A stretch of 64,000 bases of DNA from Neelides folsomi (taxonomy: Eukaryota > Arthropoda > Collembola > Neelipleona > Neelidae). The notes under the pieces are model-generated. The model did not search any database and was not told the DNA's origin. It saw nothing but the letters and a program-made list of their open reading frames with translations. The stretch lies in contig JAQGBZ010000144.1 of assembly GCA_034687125.1 (NCBI GenBank), positions 84,521 to 148,520 on the forward strand, read 5' to 3'. The position numbers were made by a program, and so were the translations under genes. Below are positions 10,846 through 24,038 of this stretch, piece after piece; the stretch's first letter is position 1; every line of letters starts with the position of its first letter.

Positions 10846-13092
10846 TATGTAATACACAAATATATATAGGATTTATAGAATTTTCTCTTTAATACTGAAA
10901 TGTGTACTTATGTGCCCCTGAAATATACCATATCTCTATAATAGGTACAAAGGTGTTCTTAATTGTGCTACCATAGGCCATTGTTAAAGCATATATTTGT
11001 AAAGTAACAAAAGACTTCATGATTTCTATTGCACTGTGTTACCACAATTAAAAACCACCTTATTAGAGCTATATCATATGGTACATAATGTAAATAATAC
11101 ACTTGAACGAAAAACCACAACATTTCATTATTCTTAGCAAGAACTCAAAACTTTAACTCTTTCGGATTAGCCTTAAATTAATTATGAATTTAATATTTTA
11201 ATGTAATTAAATTCCTTACCTGTTCATCAACTCGATGAAATAAAGATGAAGAATATTAATGTTATTATGGATGTATGTTCATCAAATGAGTATTTTAAAT
11301 AATGATAAATAATAACTGTTAATTATATAAATTCTTACAATATATCTCCATTAAGTAGCTTATAATTAGTTAACTTTTACTGTCTTATGACCATGATTCA
11401 CATTCGACATTTCACATTCCTTCAATTTTTTGACATTTCACAATATCTTATTAAATATGGCTTAAATAATTAATGGCGCTTTGGTGAATTTTAGGATCCT
11501 TGTTTAAATTGTATATGCATGTTAAATGTTAAACAATTTATGCAAAAATTATCATTTTTGACTCAATATTTATTAATAAGAATAATATTATATGCTATTT
11601 ATACAGGGTGTCACTGTATAAATACCTGAAAAATCATTTTTAAATCTTGACCTTTTTATAAATGTTAATACTTATGAATGGACCCTTAAAGTACGTCAAG
11701 TATAAATACTAAATACAATTAATGTGTGTATACCACAAGTTTCATATTATGCTGTGCAAAGCAAAGAATGTAAAAATATCAAAATGAATACGAATGCACC
11801 TTGATACCTTGACCTTAATAATACATAGATCATACTAAACTCTATTGTAAATTGTATTATGATATCTGTTAATATTTGATATTGAAAACAAACTTCTTGA
11901 TCAACATTGAAAATTTTAATGTATTAAAACTAAAAACATTATCCATTATAATAATACCAGAAAACAAAATCTAAACTTCACTGATTCTAAAGAATTCTAA
12001 CATTAAATTAATAATATGCAGATATGTGAAATACGTAGTGAGTGAATAATCGCAACGAACTCCCCGTAATGTTTTGTGACCTACAACACTTTATATTTTA
12101 GAATTTTCTCTTTTTAGTAATAAACAGTTTTCCATAATATGCATAGATGAGATGAGTATTTCTATATTTAAAAATCCAATGATGGTAGTGAAAGTGCTAA
12201 ACTAATAAACCCTTCGATTAGGAGTTCCCTACCACGGAGTTTCTTAAGCCGTCTATTTTTAACATTGTAATAAAAGTAAAAATTGGCGAAACACGAAGCT
12301 TACAAAATTTTTTTTAGGTAAAATCAAAAGAAATAAAAAATTTACATAAGAATATAATAAACATTATTATTTTATTATAAATTGAATAATTCTGTGTGAA
12401 TAATACAAATGTGCAGTCTTTGATACATTTGTCTTTATGCTGGTCAGTATATTTCTATGTAGTTCTATAGTATAGCTAAAACTTTTCTGGTCAATATTTA
12501 TCCAATAATTAAATCGCAGAGCGATTGTTTAAAATGGTTAATCTAAAGTCATGATAAAATTACATATAAATTGGCGTTTTAATCCTTTATTCTAAATAAA
12601 CTATGCTCTTTAATAAATAATGAAGTTGATATAAAATTGTACATAAAATACATATTTATAAAAAGCAATGGCAGATATTACTGCACTAACGTTAGAAATT
12701 ACAATATATAGGTTAGGTATTAATGAATTTACAAGAACGAGAGCTGTGTATTTATGTAGAAAAGTATATTATGTAATTTGTATAAATATTGATGACAAAT
12801 GAATAAATTAAATATTCAATTGAAAATAATGACGAAAATAATTATTGGAACAATCTACTACTATAAAATGTGTAATTAGGTAATAAAATAGCAAATTACA
12901 TGTGTATGTATGCAGAATGATATGTAGATGCACCAATCTTAATTAAGATTACGCTCTCGTAGTTTGAGTGGAAAATCGAAAAGAACAAACTATAATTTTT
13001 GTAATTTTTATTTACAACATTGTGAAAATGATGTGATGATTTAATCAAAACTTTCAATACTCATTTTGTGTGATAAATTTTCCCCGTAAGGA
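10846..13092. other. Intergenic, no gene seen
   Basis: AT-rich sequence between the PDE1 tail exon (+) and the 3' end of CLPTM1L (-), which are convergent. The only repeat-like motif I noted is tacagggtgtcactgta near 11604, a different terminal motif from the MITE family. Nothing else can be supported. Confidence 0.5.
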
Positions 13093-16000
13093 TCAATCGG
13101 TCTTTTTGGAATCTTTGGTTTCCTCTGCTTCAAACTCGTAGTCACCACCTCCATCAATTCTCTTCTTGTCAACTGGATAAAGCCTGAAAAATGTTTTACA
13201 ATAAATTAATGTCCCTTTAAACTTTAATTGTTTCCTTTGGTCAAAATCATTAAGACTAGAAAATTCCAATATAATTAACTTTAACAGTTATAATTAAATT
13301 TTTAGTAAAACATTATTACTGTACCATCGTTGATAAAGGTAAATGATAAAGACTATGTCATCTCTGAAACACGCCACTCGATGGGCTGTCGGCATTGTGA
13401 TAATGAACGCGAAGAGATCATCAATGAAAGTATTAAACGCCTAGAATGACAAACAAAATCAAATAAACATAGAATAATAAATTTATTCTAATAAACATAA
13501 ATTTTATAATGAGAACACAATTAAACACAATTAAGAAAAAATCAATTAAATTTTAGTATTAATGAATGAATTCATATTGATTTTTAGTTAATCTTAATAA
13601 AATATGAAATTATTAAAATATGGAAAATGGCCTAAGGCCTTGTGGACTTACTTTGTACATGAAAGCTCTCCATGGCAAATGGGCCACTGACTTGAGTCGA
13701 TAATTGACAAAGAGCTGAGGGAGCATGAAGAGGAATCCAAAGGCATAAACTGCAAAAACCAATTAAACCACAATTTATATCAAAATAAACCTATAATCCT
13801 TAAAATGGCTCCCGAAAAGCATTTAAGTTTTGCCACTTAAAAGTTAATTTATGAATGAGAAAAGAAATGAGATCAAATCTCAATTTCAAAGTTACAAGTT
13901 TATATAAAAATTTATTTAATTTACAAACCTCCATTGACGAGACTCTGGATTGTCCATGAGTACCAACTAGAAAGTAAAGTTTCATTTTTAATATCAATTC
14001 GACAATTGAAGTAATTTTAATGAGATTAATTTTGTCGCTGTTATTAGTAATTATTAAAAAGAAGGGTTTTATATCTAAAGTAAGACTCAGAGAAAATGAT
14101 ACAATAAAAGGAAAATGTCAAGAATTTTCCATATCTAATGAGAATTTAATAATGTTGTAAATGATTAATTCCCAATTTAATGAGATTCTTAGTAGGAAGG
14201 AAGGAAAGTTAATTAAAGCCTAATTAAAGAAAATGAAACAAGGAAACTGAGGGCATTTCAAAATCTTCTACTAATTAGATTCAAATTCCCATAGACAGAA
14301 AGAAAATTGAGACTTAATAATTAATAAGTCAATTTTGAAATGAATTGAACAAAATTGGATTTAAAACAGATTGTACAGGTAAATATCATTAATATCTTGT
14401 ATGTATGTATCAAAGTAAATTGAATGTTTGAAATGTCCAACCTTTTATGCGGCGTGTAAAGAAGGGAATAAACTGCTCCTCCGAGACAAAGCGGATAAAT
14501 GAGATAGCTTAAATACTTCATTGACTCGTCATCATGCTTGGCCGTGTTCTTTTCAGAGTCGCTCATCATACCAAACGAAATTCCACTTCGGAATGAGAAA
14601 CTCACTTTAAAGGCCTTTGTTACTTTCCAAATCTAATAAAATAACATTATGAAAAATCATAATTTTAAAATCATAATCATGATTTTTGAAAATATTCAAT
14701 TTAATAAGAATTTAGCAAATATTCAATTTTTTAAGAATTTATTAAATATTCAATTTATTAAGAATTTAGTAAATATAAACTTGAATTTAAAAAAAAACTC
14801 AATCAACATGCAAATTTCACAAGATTTAAATTCAGCCCAAGGGCTTTAAAAGGAGGAATGTAAAAAATAAAAATAAATTGTAAATTGTGTCTTACCTCAA
14901 TGATGGCCCCAATCCCCCCAGGAATTATAATGATCAAACTGGACTTTTCTTCGAGCAAGTAGAAAAAGACGACAATTTGGGAAAAGCAACGCCAAAGGAT
15001 CGTTTTCGAGCTGAGTCCCACTGTAGTCTTTCGCCCTTTCCAGTAAATCACGTCATTTTTGAAAGCCAAGAAGTCGAACAGGAGCTGTAGATTTTAAAAT
15101 CTCAATTTAAATGCATAGACTTTGGGAATAAATAATTTAATTAATGAGAGACTCTATATTAGTCTTCAAATTGGGCCTTACGTGGATGGAAGCTACAAAG
15201 AGCGTGAGGGCGAGCAAATAGACGTTCGTGTCGGAAAAAATTCCCTTCACCTCGTCGAGATCTTTAAGAGAAAACCCAAAACCTCGCATCGTACTCATAG
15301 AACCCTCAAATTGAAGAGCCATTCTGAAAAAGATAGTAAAGTTAAATATTTATAAAAAATATTCAGTAATTAAGTAGATTGTAAATATTATATTATTATC
15401 ATAATAATTTATTATGTATTAGTAAACTCATATTGAAAATTAAAATAATTAATACCTTAAATTCCCAATAGAAATCGATGTAAATTCAAATTCGAGATCG
15501 TAACTCCGATCAGAGCTATTGATTTTAATATAATCTCGCAAACGGTTGCTGAACTTGTCGAAACGCATTGGTGGGAAATAAGTATCAGACGACTTAATTC
15601 TAATATTTAGCAAATAAAATGGATTATTGTTCATCATAATATTAATAATTAAATTTTAGTAATTGTTAGTTTAATATAAATTATGTCATTTTATAATTAT
15701 TTAGTGTAAGTTAATTTTCTTATTCGTTATAATAAGGAATAAGAACCTAATAAACATTGGGAAATCTTCTGGTAAATTCTTTTTGGGCAAAATCAACAAA
15801 TCGGTCAACATTGTCAATCTGATTTTCTTTGTTATGTGGGCCACTGCTTTTTCCCTTTCTCCATGTTCAATCTAATGAGAAATTAACATTTATGAATAAT
15901 AATAAATAAAATAAACATTGCAAGTTAAAATAATTAAATAATTAGGATAGTATAAATTATTAAATATAATGTTAAATTATTTTAGTTCTTACAGTTGGCT

Positions 16001-16582
16001 TTTCCTCCTTGTTATTTAGCAAATTAAAAGTGTTCGCTTCAGGGATGAGATATTCAGTGAGGGCAAATGAGGAATAAATCACATCTTGTGATTGAATCTC
16101 TTTCATCCAATTATCCTCATTCGTTCTTGGCATCGGAGCCGCAAAAGCGTGAAGATACAAACTTCCATTGTTCCGTGTTTTTCTTGTAATGGGAATAGAA
16201 ATGTTCCTATAAACAAGTAATAAAGTTAAATATGGTAATACAATTTATTTAAACTTAAAATTTATCATAATTTTAAATATAATTTATTGTAATGTTATTG
16301 TATTCGATAGTTTTAGCCCTTTTAGTTTTACCTTATAAATTCCTCTTTGTACTCAAAGGGTTGTATTTGTTTGACCAAATTGAGTTCACTGTAGGATTGA
16401 ATTCCGGGCGAATAAGTTGTACATAAAATAAGTTGAAGTTTTGGATTCTCCGTTAAATACGACTTTAAACAATATTTATCTGTGCATTTTGGAGGAATAA
16501 ATATCTGAACGATGGACCATATTGAATGGATCACATAAGCCAAGAAGAGACCAGTAAACAAAAGTGAAAATGAAAATTTCAT
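13093..16582 (-). CDS. CLPTM1L: CLPTM1L-like multipass membrane protein (lipid scramblase family)
   Basis: Complete: 11 exons at 16332-16582, 15993-16206, 15747-15871, 15456-15599, 15182-15323, 14896-15084, 14442-14632, 13929-13966, 13652-13749, 13325-13440 and 13093-13183. They sum to 1,599 nt (532 aa; human is 538), with phase kept at every junction. The N-terminus is a signal-anchor (MKFSFSLLFTGLFLAYVIHS) followed by PKLQL. The ectodomain has FSNRLRDYIKI. The membrane part carries family hallmarks: LLFDFLAFKND, YLSYLIYPLCLGGAVYSLLY, SWYSW, VYAFGFLFMLPQLFVNY, FNTFIDDLFAFIITMPTAHR and VACFRDDIVFIIYLYQRWLY. CLPTM1 and CLPTM1L are ER membrane proteins; family members have been described as scramblases (CLPTM1L for GlcN-PI in GPI synthesis), which I take from memory. 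The start ATG (16580-16582) is followed by a signal-anchor as in the family. The 38-nt exon at 13929 is a micro-exon. Confidence 0.96.
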
Positions 16583-16855
16583 ATTTTGATATCAATATAA
16601 CAATAAAACACTTCTAAAGTTAGTTAAATATAGTGAGGAATAATTGACGGCTTATTATTAATATTCACTATAATTGTACAAAATTTAATTAATTAAAACT
16701 CAATAACTTGACTCTAACTTTGATTGTCAGCTACGCACAAAATATACTTATTGTTAAATACAATTAAAGTATGTTTGACAAGTTAAAATAACGTGAAAAT
16801 TTGCGACAGAATAGATTTGAGATATTTAATCACAATATATGACATTGTCAATAAA
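16583..16855. promoter_or_regulatory. Divergent promoter region, CLPTM1L / SR-rich protein gene
   Basis: The proposed start codons of the two head-to-head genes are 273 bp apart (16580-16582 minus, 16856-16858 plus), so the region must serve both if the plus-strand first exon is right. I see no obvious TATA box. A possible minus-strand acceptor (tttag at about 16614-16620) would allow a 5' UTR intron for CLPTM1L. Confidence 0.4.
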
Positions 16856-19800
16856 ATGTCAAGACCGAAGAAGTGTCGTTTCGGCGACTCGCAAATAACG
16901 AGTAAATTGACTAATGAATCACCCAAAAATCAATGAAATAGAAATTAGCAATTGTCGGTGTCGGCGGCTGCTGTACTGTCGTCGACTCGACTCAAATATG
17001 TATAATATTAATTAAGGCATAATTATTAAGATTGTTATAATGATAAAGAGTGGTTTGATTTGAATTACCTATCTGGAACAGAACTAAACCAATGGCGAAT
17101 GGGCCAATGGATTTGCAAGGGTCGCAAATTCTAAACATTGCTCTCAAAGTCTCATTCAAATGTCTGTTTTGCAATGATCCAATTCCTATTTCCAATTCAG
17201 CCTTTCGCTCGCTTTTCAGAAATATTTTACCTAGATAATTTAACTTTAACATCATTAACTTAATTGTGATGATGGTGTTAATGTTGCCGTTCGACTTGAC
17301 ACCATTCCAGTCGGGTAAAGTTTTTTGGTAAATTTACAAATTCCACCAACTTGTAAAATTATAATTTTCACAAACTTTATAATCTTTAGAAGCTCAGAGA
17401 GATTCAGAAGCCATTTTTGCATCTTAAGCGTTCTTTCATTGAAATTCTACGTCTTTAACTTTTAATAACAATATTTAATTAATATACCTTACCTTTTTTT
17501 AGATTACTACCTTCAAGATTGGAATTGAAAAATTACTAAAATAAAAATATGAATTCCTCTCGTACTGGTTCGTAATTTCATAAAATAATAATTCAGGACA
17601 TTCTTGTTTGTAATTAAATCTATTTCTGATGATTAACCATTCATTAAATTATAAATTATTAAAACGAAATTATTTATTTATTTAATTTATTAATACGAAA
17701 CTGTAATTCTTTTCCAGCTCCCGACGGGAGATTAATTTCATTTCCTGTCCCAAGACTCACCCAAGATCCCGAATTCTTGCGACGACAAGATTCATTGTAC
17801 AATGAAGCAGTTATTCCTCCCTTAATGCCTCCTGAGCAATATTCAGCCGCAACCCGAGTCAATGCCCAACATGCAGCCAGCAATTCTCAACAACTCCAAC
17901 AATTTCAACAATCAAATCAGATGAATTCTTCTAATTACGCTGAATCCATCTCGGCCTACAATTCGCTGTCCAATATGAACACATCGTATACTTCGGGCGC
18001 ACCACAAGTCCCAGCTTATCCTACGGCTTATCCTCTCGCTCAACCTTTATACAATCGGTATGCCGAACCGGCCGAAGCTCCTTACTCCCCTGCTGGGAAC
18101 ACCAATCAATCAACTTATGGATATTTCACTAAAGGAAATGACCCTTCAGTGACCTCGAATAAAATATCGAATCAATCTGGTTACTCCACTTATCCTCAAC
18201 AATCTCTTCAGTCTGCTCAAACTCCTCAACAATCAAATTTCAATAAAGGAAATCTTTCAGGAAATTTGTACAATTCAAATTTTGGCCGATCTAATGAAAA
18301 CAATACAATTTCGATGCCACAGGATTTCAATGCCAATCCTGGTGGTGAGTATCGACAAAATGTTGGAAATAATTACCAAACAATCTCTGGAAATAATTAT
18401 CAAACTACCAAAGCTTACACAGCTGAGCCAGACGAACCAGAAGATCCTTACCAACAAGGGGAAGACTTGCCATTTACATCAACATCTATGAAAGATTTCA
18501 GCCGGGGTCGTTTGAATGCTAATAAAAACTCGGGAAATTCAATGTTTCTAAGAAGGAATGAACCATCAGCAGCTGCCGGGTCGTCGAATGCAATGTCACT
18601 AATGTCGCAAAATTTTGCCAATGATAACAGTAATTTTGGACAGTTTGGTAATAATTCTCAACAAAGAAATTCCCGACAATTTAATTCTAATCAAATGAAT
18701 TATGAAAATCAAAATTATGATGATTTGGAATCTCAAGACATCCATCAGCTGGAAGAGCGAAAAGAGGAGATTGAAAGATTTTTGAGAAATTCATCCCCAC
18801 CGATTCAAGTTTATCAAACACAACAGCTACGTGATACATCCTATGGATCTTTTGAAAATGCCGAATTTGGGAACTCTCGTGGTTATGTCGATTTAAGCGA
18901 TCCAAGTTCGATGTCCAATGTCTTGATAAGAAAGGGCCGTGAACCGTTGATGAATTTCCGAATGAAGCCCCCATTTGGGCAACAAGGTCAAAATAATTCG
19001 GGATCGGGACAGATGATTAAAAATTCGAGCCAAATGAACCAAGATGTTGGTTATAATGACCAATATTCGGAGTACACGGATCAGAATTCTTCCCAAGATC
19101 GTTGGGAATATGCAGATTATGGGCGAATGATGTCAAGAGAGCCAATGAAGCCACTCATGACATTTGCAGATTACCTGAAGTCCAAAAAGTATGATTCTTC
19201 CAAAGAACAATCAAAGTTGGACCAAATGGAACATAACAATGAGTCGCTTGTTGATCAGAGAAATGAACCAAGAATTAAGTCAGGAAATGAACCGGTACCC
19301 CAAGGACACGAAGAAAAAACAATCGTCTCCAATCCGCTTTTTCAATTTGGAAAGAAGAAAAATGAAACCGGTGGGGTTTTCCCACCACCACCTTCAACAT
19401 CCGTAGAATCTTGCGAGAAGAAAAGGGACTTTAACCATTTCACTGGTGTTGTCACACAAGTTGGACAAAATTGTCTTTTTGGAATGATCGAGTGTGAAGT
19501 ATTTTTTCAAAACAGGTAAAAAATAATTTTACAATTAATTAATAAATAATGTTTCTAGTAAATTAAAGATAAATATAAATTATAAGAATTTTTTTTATAA
19601 TTTGTCATTTTGTTTATCTGAATTTCTGAATATTTAATTGTTACATTCCTCATTTGAATTCATTTTATAAAAAAATGTTGTTTTTGTAGAATTTGAAAAA
19701 AAGTTATAAAATAATTGAATCATTTATTTTTTAGTAATGTTGTTGGCGAGAATCCAATTGTTGGCGACATCGTGGAAGTAGAAGCAGAATACGTTGAAGC

Positions 19801-22800
19801 CATGCCCTTTAAATGGTATGCGAAAAAGGTGCAAGTCAAATCCTCGGACAAAGACAGAGCTGATTATTTAGCTTCGAAATTTCGTCAAGCAGCCCGCTCA
19901 AGATCAAGATCTCCCAATAGACTTCCAGTTTCTAGTCTTCACTCATCCCGATCTCGATCCCCTCGATCTAGAAATTCTTGGTCAAGACGTCGGTCGCTGA
20001 CCCCTGAGAAACGACGATCAAATTCACCACGTCGTCGTCGAAGTCGTTCAAAATCCCCTTTGAGAATTTCTCGAAATGTCCAAAATCTTTCTCGCTCTCA
20101 AAGGAGGCGGAATGCGAAGAAAAATAAAAATAACAAGAAAGATTCTCAAATTCCGACGATTCAGTCGACCGCCGTTGGGAATGAAGTTCCAAGCGTGCCC
20201 TCTTTGTTTGATCTCAAATCTTCACCTCAGCCACTGATGGGTTCTATTTTACCGCCGCCTAGGCCAATGGTTCCGCTTCCATTTTTTCATCCCCGAGTTC
20301 CTTTTGGATTACATTTTAGATTTCCGATGATGCCGATGCATCCTACGTTCCCACAACATCCGATTCCCCATAATCCATATCAAAATGCTGTTAAAGGGCA
20401 AAACCTTGATAATTTAATAGTCGCTAATGCAAATCCACCATCGAAGAATATTGGGCTTAGGGAGAAAATTAATGATTCGATTCCGACCAATAAAAAGAAG
20501 AATCCGAACGACCCGGTTAAACTCAAAAATCCATTTTCTGTTCCGAAAGAAATTAATAAAGTGGTGGAATTGAAAGACGACCCAGACGACTTACAAATTG
20601 TGTTGTCAGAAATTAAAAATTCTTCTACTTTGGATTCATCGTCTGGTCCGATTGCCATTGCGCCATCAGAGTTACCGAACATCCCAAGTCCACCCAAAAA
20701 TGAAGACTTGGAGGATTTCGAACCCCACGATTCAAGTAAAAATCCACAATTGGCCAAAATCCCCATTGTCAAAAAGCAGTCGACTGAATCTGAACTGAAG
20801 CACAAGAAGGAAGCCAAGGAAGCCCTCGAAGTTGAACTTTCGAAGCATTTGACTGACCACCAGAAGTATATGTTCAAAAAGAAGCAAGGGAGGAAAAGTT
20901 GGATTTTGGGGATTGATCATTTTGCATGGATTGCTGAAGCGACATTGTATCCAGACAAAAAGCCTGAAGAGGAAAGCGAGGAGAAAACGGAAGAGGGAAA
21001 ATCTGAAATCAGAAATATTGAAGAAATCATAAGTGATGAAGATGAAGAAGTTGTAATGTTGGAAAAAATTCCCAAAAATGAAACTGAAGTTAAAGATTCA
21101 AAACCGATCCAAAATGAAAAAATTAAAGATTCAAAACCGACCGAAACTGAAAAAATTAAAGATTCAAAACAGATCCAAAATGAAAAAATTAAAGATTCAA
21201 AATTGATCGAAATTAAAAAACTTTTCAGTATTGAAAAATCTTGCGATAAGAATGAAGATATAATTTTTGTTGAAGAAAGAACGGGAGAACACAAGGAGAA
21301 AACGACTGAAAAATCCGAAAGTTTAAAATCTCGTGGATTTTATCAAAATGCTTCATGGAACGAAGATTCGCCGGAAAAGAAACCGTCAGACTCAAAGCAC
21401 AAACCCAACAAAACAAAAGGAGTCAAAAATCCCACAAAGAGAAAGAGCGAATTGATTATAAAAGATAAAGACAAAAATTTAAAACGCAAGGCTAGCGAAG
21501 GTTCAAGATCTGAAAAACCCAGTAAACCCACCGATTCCAAGAGTAAAACAAAGGAACAAGATAAAGGTCAACAAGATGAAGATAACCGGACCGAACAGAG
21601 TAAAGAAACCGATACGGACAATGTGAGCATCAATTCCTCTGTTTTGGATGAGATCGAGCTTAAATTGGCTGCCAGAGTGGATTTAATTAAACAAATGTCC
21701 GACAATGTTGAGAAAAAAACATCAACTTCCAAAAAGCCTGAAGAACCTGTTGAGGGTAAAAAGAAGAGGAGAAGACGTCAAGCACAAGCTCGACGTAATA
21801 TTTCCAATTCTAGAAAAGATCCCGTTTTCCAAGGTTTACAATTAGAGCCTTTAATTAAACCTTTAGTTAAATCTCAACCTCAACGCGATGTGCAGCAACA
21901 TTACAGGTCACAAAAACATATTCCACATCGTTCTGCTCAGCCTTTAATTCAACGACAGAAGGCCCAATCACCTCAATCACAATATCCATCTTTGATGAAA
22001 TCTGTGCCATATTCTCCACCACGCCGCTTAGTAACTCCAGATCACGTCATTTCCCACCGGTCTCCGTCGCCGTTGATAATGATGGAGAAAACACCTCTGA
22101 GGGAATACGATCTCCACAAGATTTTTGCTGTTAGGGACATTGAGATGAGTCGAGGATACGGATGTTCCCAGGAACCTGCAGGGTATTACGAAGCATATTT
22201 GCAATCCGATTTATACAAACGGCTCTCTTCCTATTCCTATTCGAGCTCCCAAGAGGAAAAAAGTGCTTTAACCAGAGGAATCATTGCGAGCCAGAAAATA
22301 GAAGAGGAAATTGCGAAAGCCAGTTCTGAATACAAGGCAAGATTATAATGAATTATTTAATAAATAGTTAATATTACTTAGTTTTTAATTTAACCATTAC
22401 TTAATTACAATTATTTATTTCTCGTGATGTTTAAATTATTTTTAATTAGTTTAAATCGAGCAATTTATAATTTTTAATTAAATGTCTCTTTATTCTTTCA
22501 ACAGGTATTGAAGTCACGCATTGGAGATCAATCTCGGGAAGGTCGATATTATGAGGAACCAAATCTGCAAGCTAATAATGATTATCAATTCGAATACGAA
22601 CGAGATCAAGATCATCAATTTAATCGAGGTTTACAAGCACCTGGAGGAGTTGGAAGAAGAATTATTTACACAAAAGAGTTTAATACTCCTCTTGGACGAG
22701 ACGACTCGCTGTATTACAAACAGGATAGATGGAACGGATCGAAAGAGTGCGTAATGGAAAGGGAAATCCAACCGTTAATGGAATTTGCGGATGTTGAAGA

Positions 22801-23239
22801 AAATGCTTATTTCACTTCACCAACAACTGAACCTCAAATTCAAGTGGAATTAGCTTATGAACCAAGGAACGAATTTCAAGATGAAAGACTTTGGCGAGTG
22901 GGAGATTCAGAAAGAGACCATCCAAGAGATCTTTTCGATTCTTATTATCAAAATCATATGGAATTTGGACGAGGGTCGAGAATGGAGCCAAATTATTCTT
23001 CGAGAGGAAACCGTCGAGCTGGGGGATACATGAATGAACAAGATGATTATGTTGGAAATTATAGGTAAGATATTGATAACAAAAAACTTATTTTTATATA
23101 AATTGATTAAAATAGTATTATAATTAACAATTTACTTTAAGATAATAGGTGATTTAGTTAAATTAAAATAATAAACAATAATAACAATTTTTTGAAAAGG
23201 CCTGGTTATGTTGAAGACGTCGTGCAAATCCGTCGTTGA
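16856..23239 (+). CDS. Large Q/N-rich, SR-rich protein with S1-like RNA-binding domain (CCAR1/CCAR2-like domain)
   Basis: Exons: 16856-16901 (inferred), 17718-19515, 19735-22336, 22505-23064 and 23200-23239; 5,046 nt, 1,681 aa, in frame. The first exon is a guess (ATG, MSRPKKCRFGDS, donor A|gtaaat) with matching phase. Residues to about 580 are Q/N/S-rich (LQQFQQSNQMNSSNYAES). About residues 587-650 form an S1/cold-shock-like fold, HFTGVVTQV through EVFFQN to KWYAKKVQVK, like the S1-like domain of CCAR1/DBC1. Next come an RS domain (SRSRSPRSRNSWSRRRSLTP), a proline/methionine segment, acidic and lysine-rich tracts with a four-copy 11-residue repeat, and an R/Y/D-rich tail ending VVQIRR. RS and S1-like domains suggest a nuclear mRNA-processing role (inference). 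I do not recognise the ortholog. The third intron uses a GC donor. Confidence 0.75.
21092..21223 (+). repeat. Four-copy 33-nt coding tandem repeat
   Basis: Units begin at 21092, 21125, 21158 and 21191, each starting aaagattcaaaa. They encode near-copies of the 11-residue KDSKPIQNEKI inside the lysine-rich part of the SR-rich protein. The last copy is the most diverged (KDSKLIEIKK). The period is a multiple of three, so copy changes would keep the frame. Confidence 0.85.
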
Positions 23240-24038
23240 TCCTTTGAACTGATTCGCGATATATGGAGGCTTCCAGATATGTATATTATATTCTAATGAT
23301 TTTCTTACATTTTTACTGTTCAAATTAACAATATTAAATAACCGATAACCTTTTAATATAAAAATTTACACTATTATTTAATTTAATTTTATTTGAAATT
23401 TTAATGAATGTAAATAATTCAAGATGTTTCAAATAAATATTCAATTTATGATGTATTTTATGTTTGGTAACTCTGCATAGCTAAAATTGCTATAGTGGAA
23501 ATTCTTTTTCATATTTGTCACCTCAACAGAAATCCACTTCCGGTGCAAATGCCCGAACCGCACCGGTCTTGCTTGGTGCGATTCGGTTCGGAGTCTAGGA
23601 TTCCCGAAAGCCAAGCTAGGTGCGGTGTTACAAAGCATAAAATAAATAAAACTAACTAAATGAAGTATAAAAGTAGGTATAATATGATGAAATGGGATAT
23701 AATGCCTTAAACTTTGGATTAATTGGATTTGACTTCTACATAATATCTTAGTTCTTAGATTATAATTAAAATGAATGTTTATTTTAAGTTGTTCATAATT
23801 GGATCGTTGGGATAAATAAAAAGCACATTTTATTAGTTAATAGTTAATCTCTTTATATTTAACTAATAAATGTGTACACAAGGAATGAACAAAATCTCCA
23901 TAAAAGAATCGAACAAGACTGATACGTTCAAAAAGTGTATTAAACGTAAATGTTGGCTGCGGATGATTTGGTCGTTGAATGAAATAAAGAAAGGTCTTTT
24001 GTCTGAATGTCTTTTAGTTTTGACACTTGAAGTGTCTT
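23240..24038. other. Intergenic between two convergent genes
   Basis: This is the 3' flank of the SR-rich gene (a possible AATAAA signal at 23434-23439) and of SSR1. It holds one unusually GC-rich patch of about 110 bp (about 23530-23635) with an imperfect hairpin. No gene is recognised. Confidence 0.5.
23553..23591. repeat. Imperfect GC-rich inverted repeat
   Basis: ccgaaccg-cacc at 23553-23564 pairs with ggtgcg-att-cggttcgg at 23575-23591, leaving a loop of about 10 nt and a 3-nt bulge. It stands out because the surroundings are strongly AT-rich. Confidence 0.6.

Noticed and set aside
16992-17255. 87-codon minus-strand ORF (FRICDPCKSIGPFAIG), a possible gene or 5' exon of CLPTM1L
   Set aside because: No family recognised and CLPTM1L is already complete; a good donor (CAGATAG|gtaattc) leaves a non-coding 5' exon possible, but I cannot show it.
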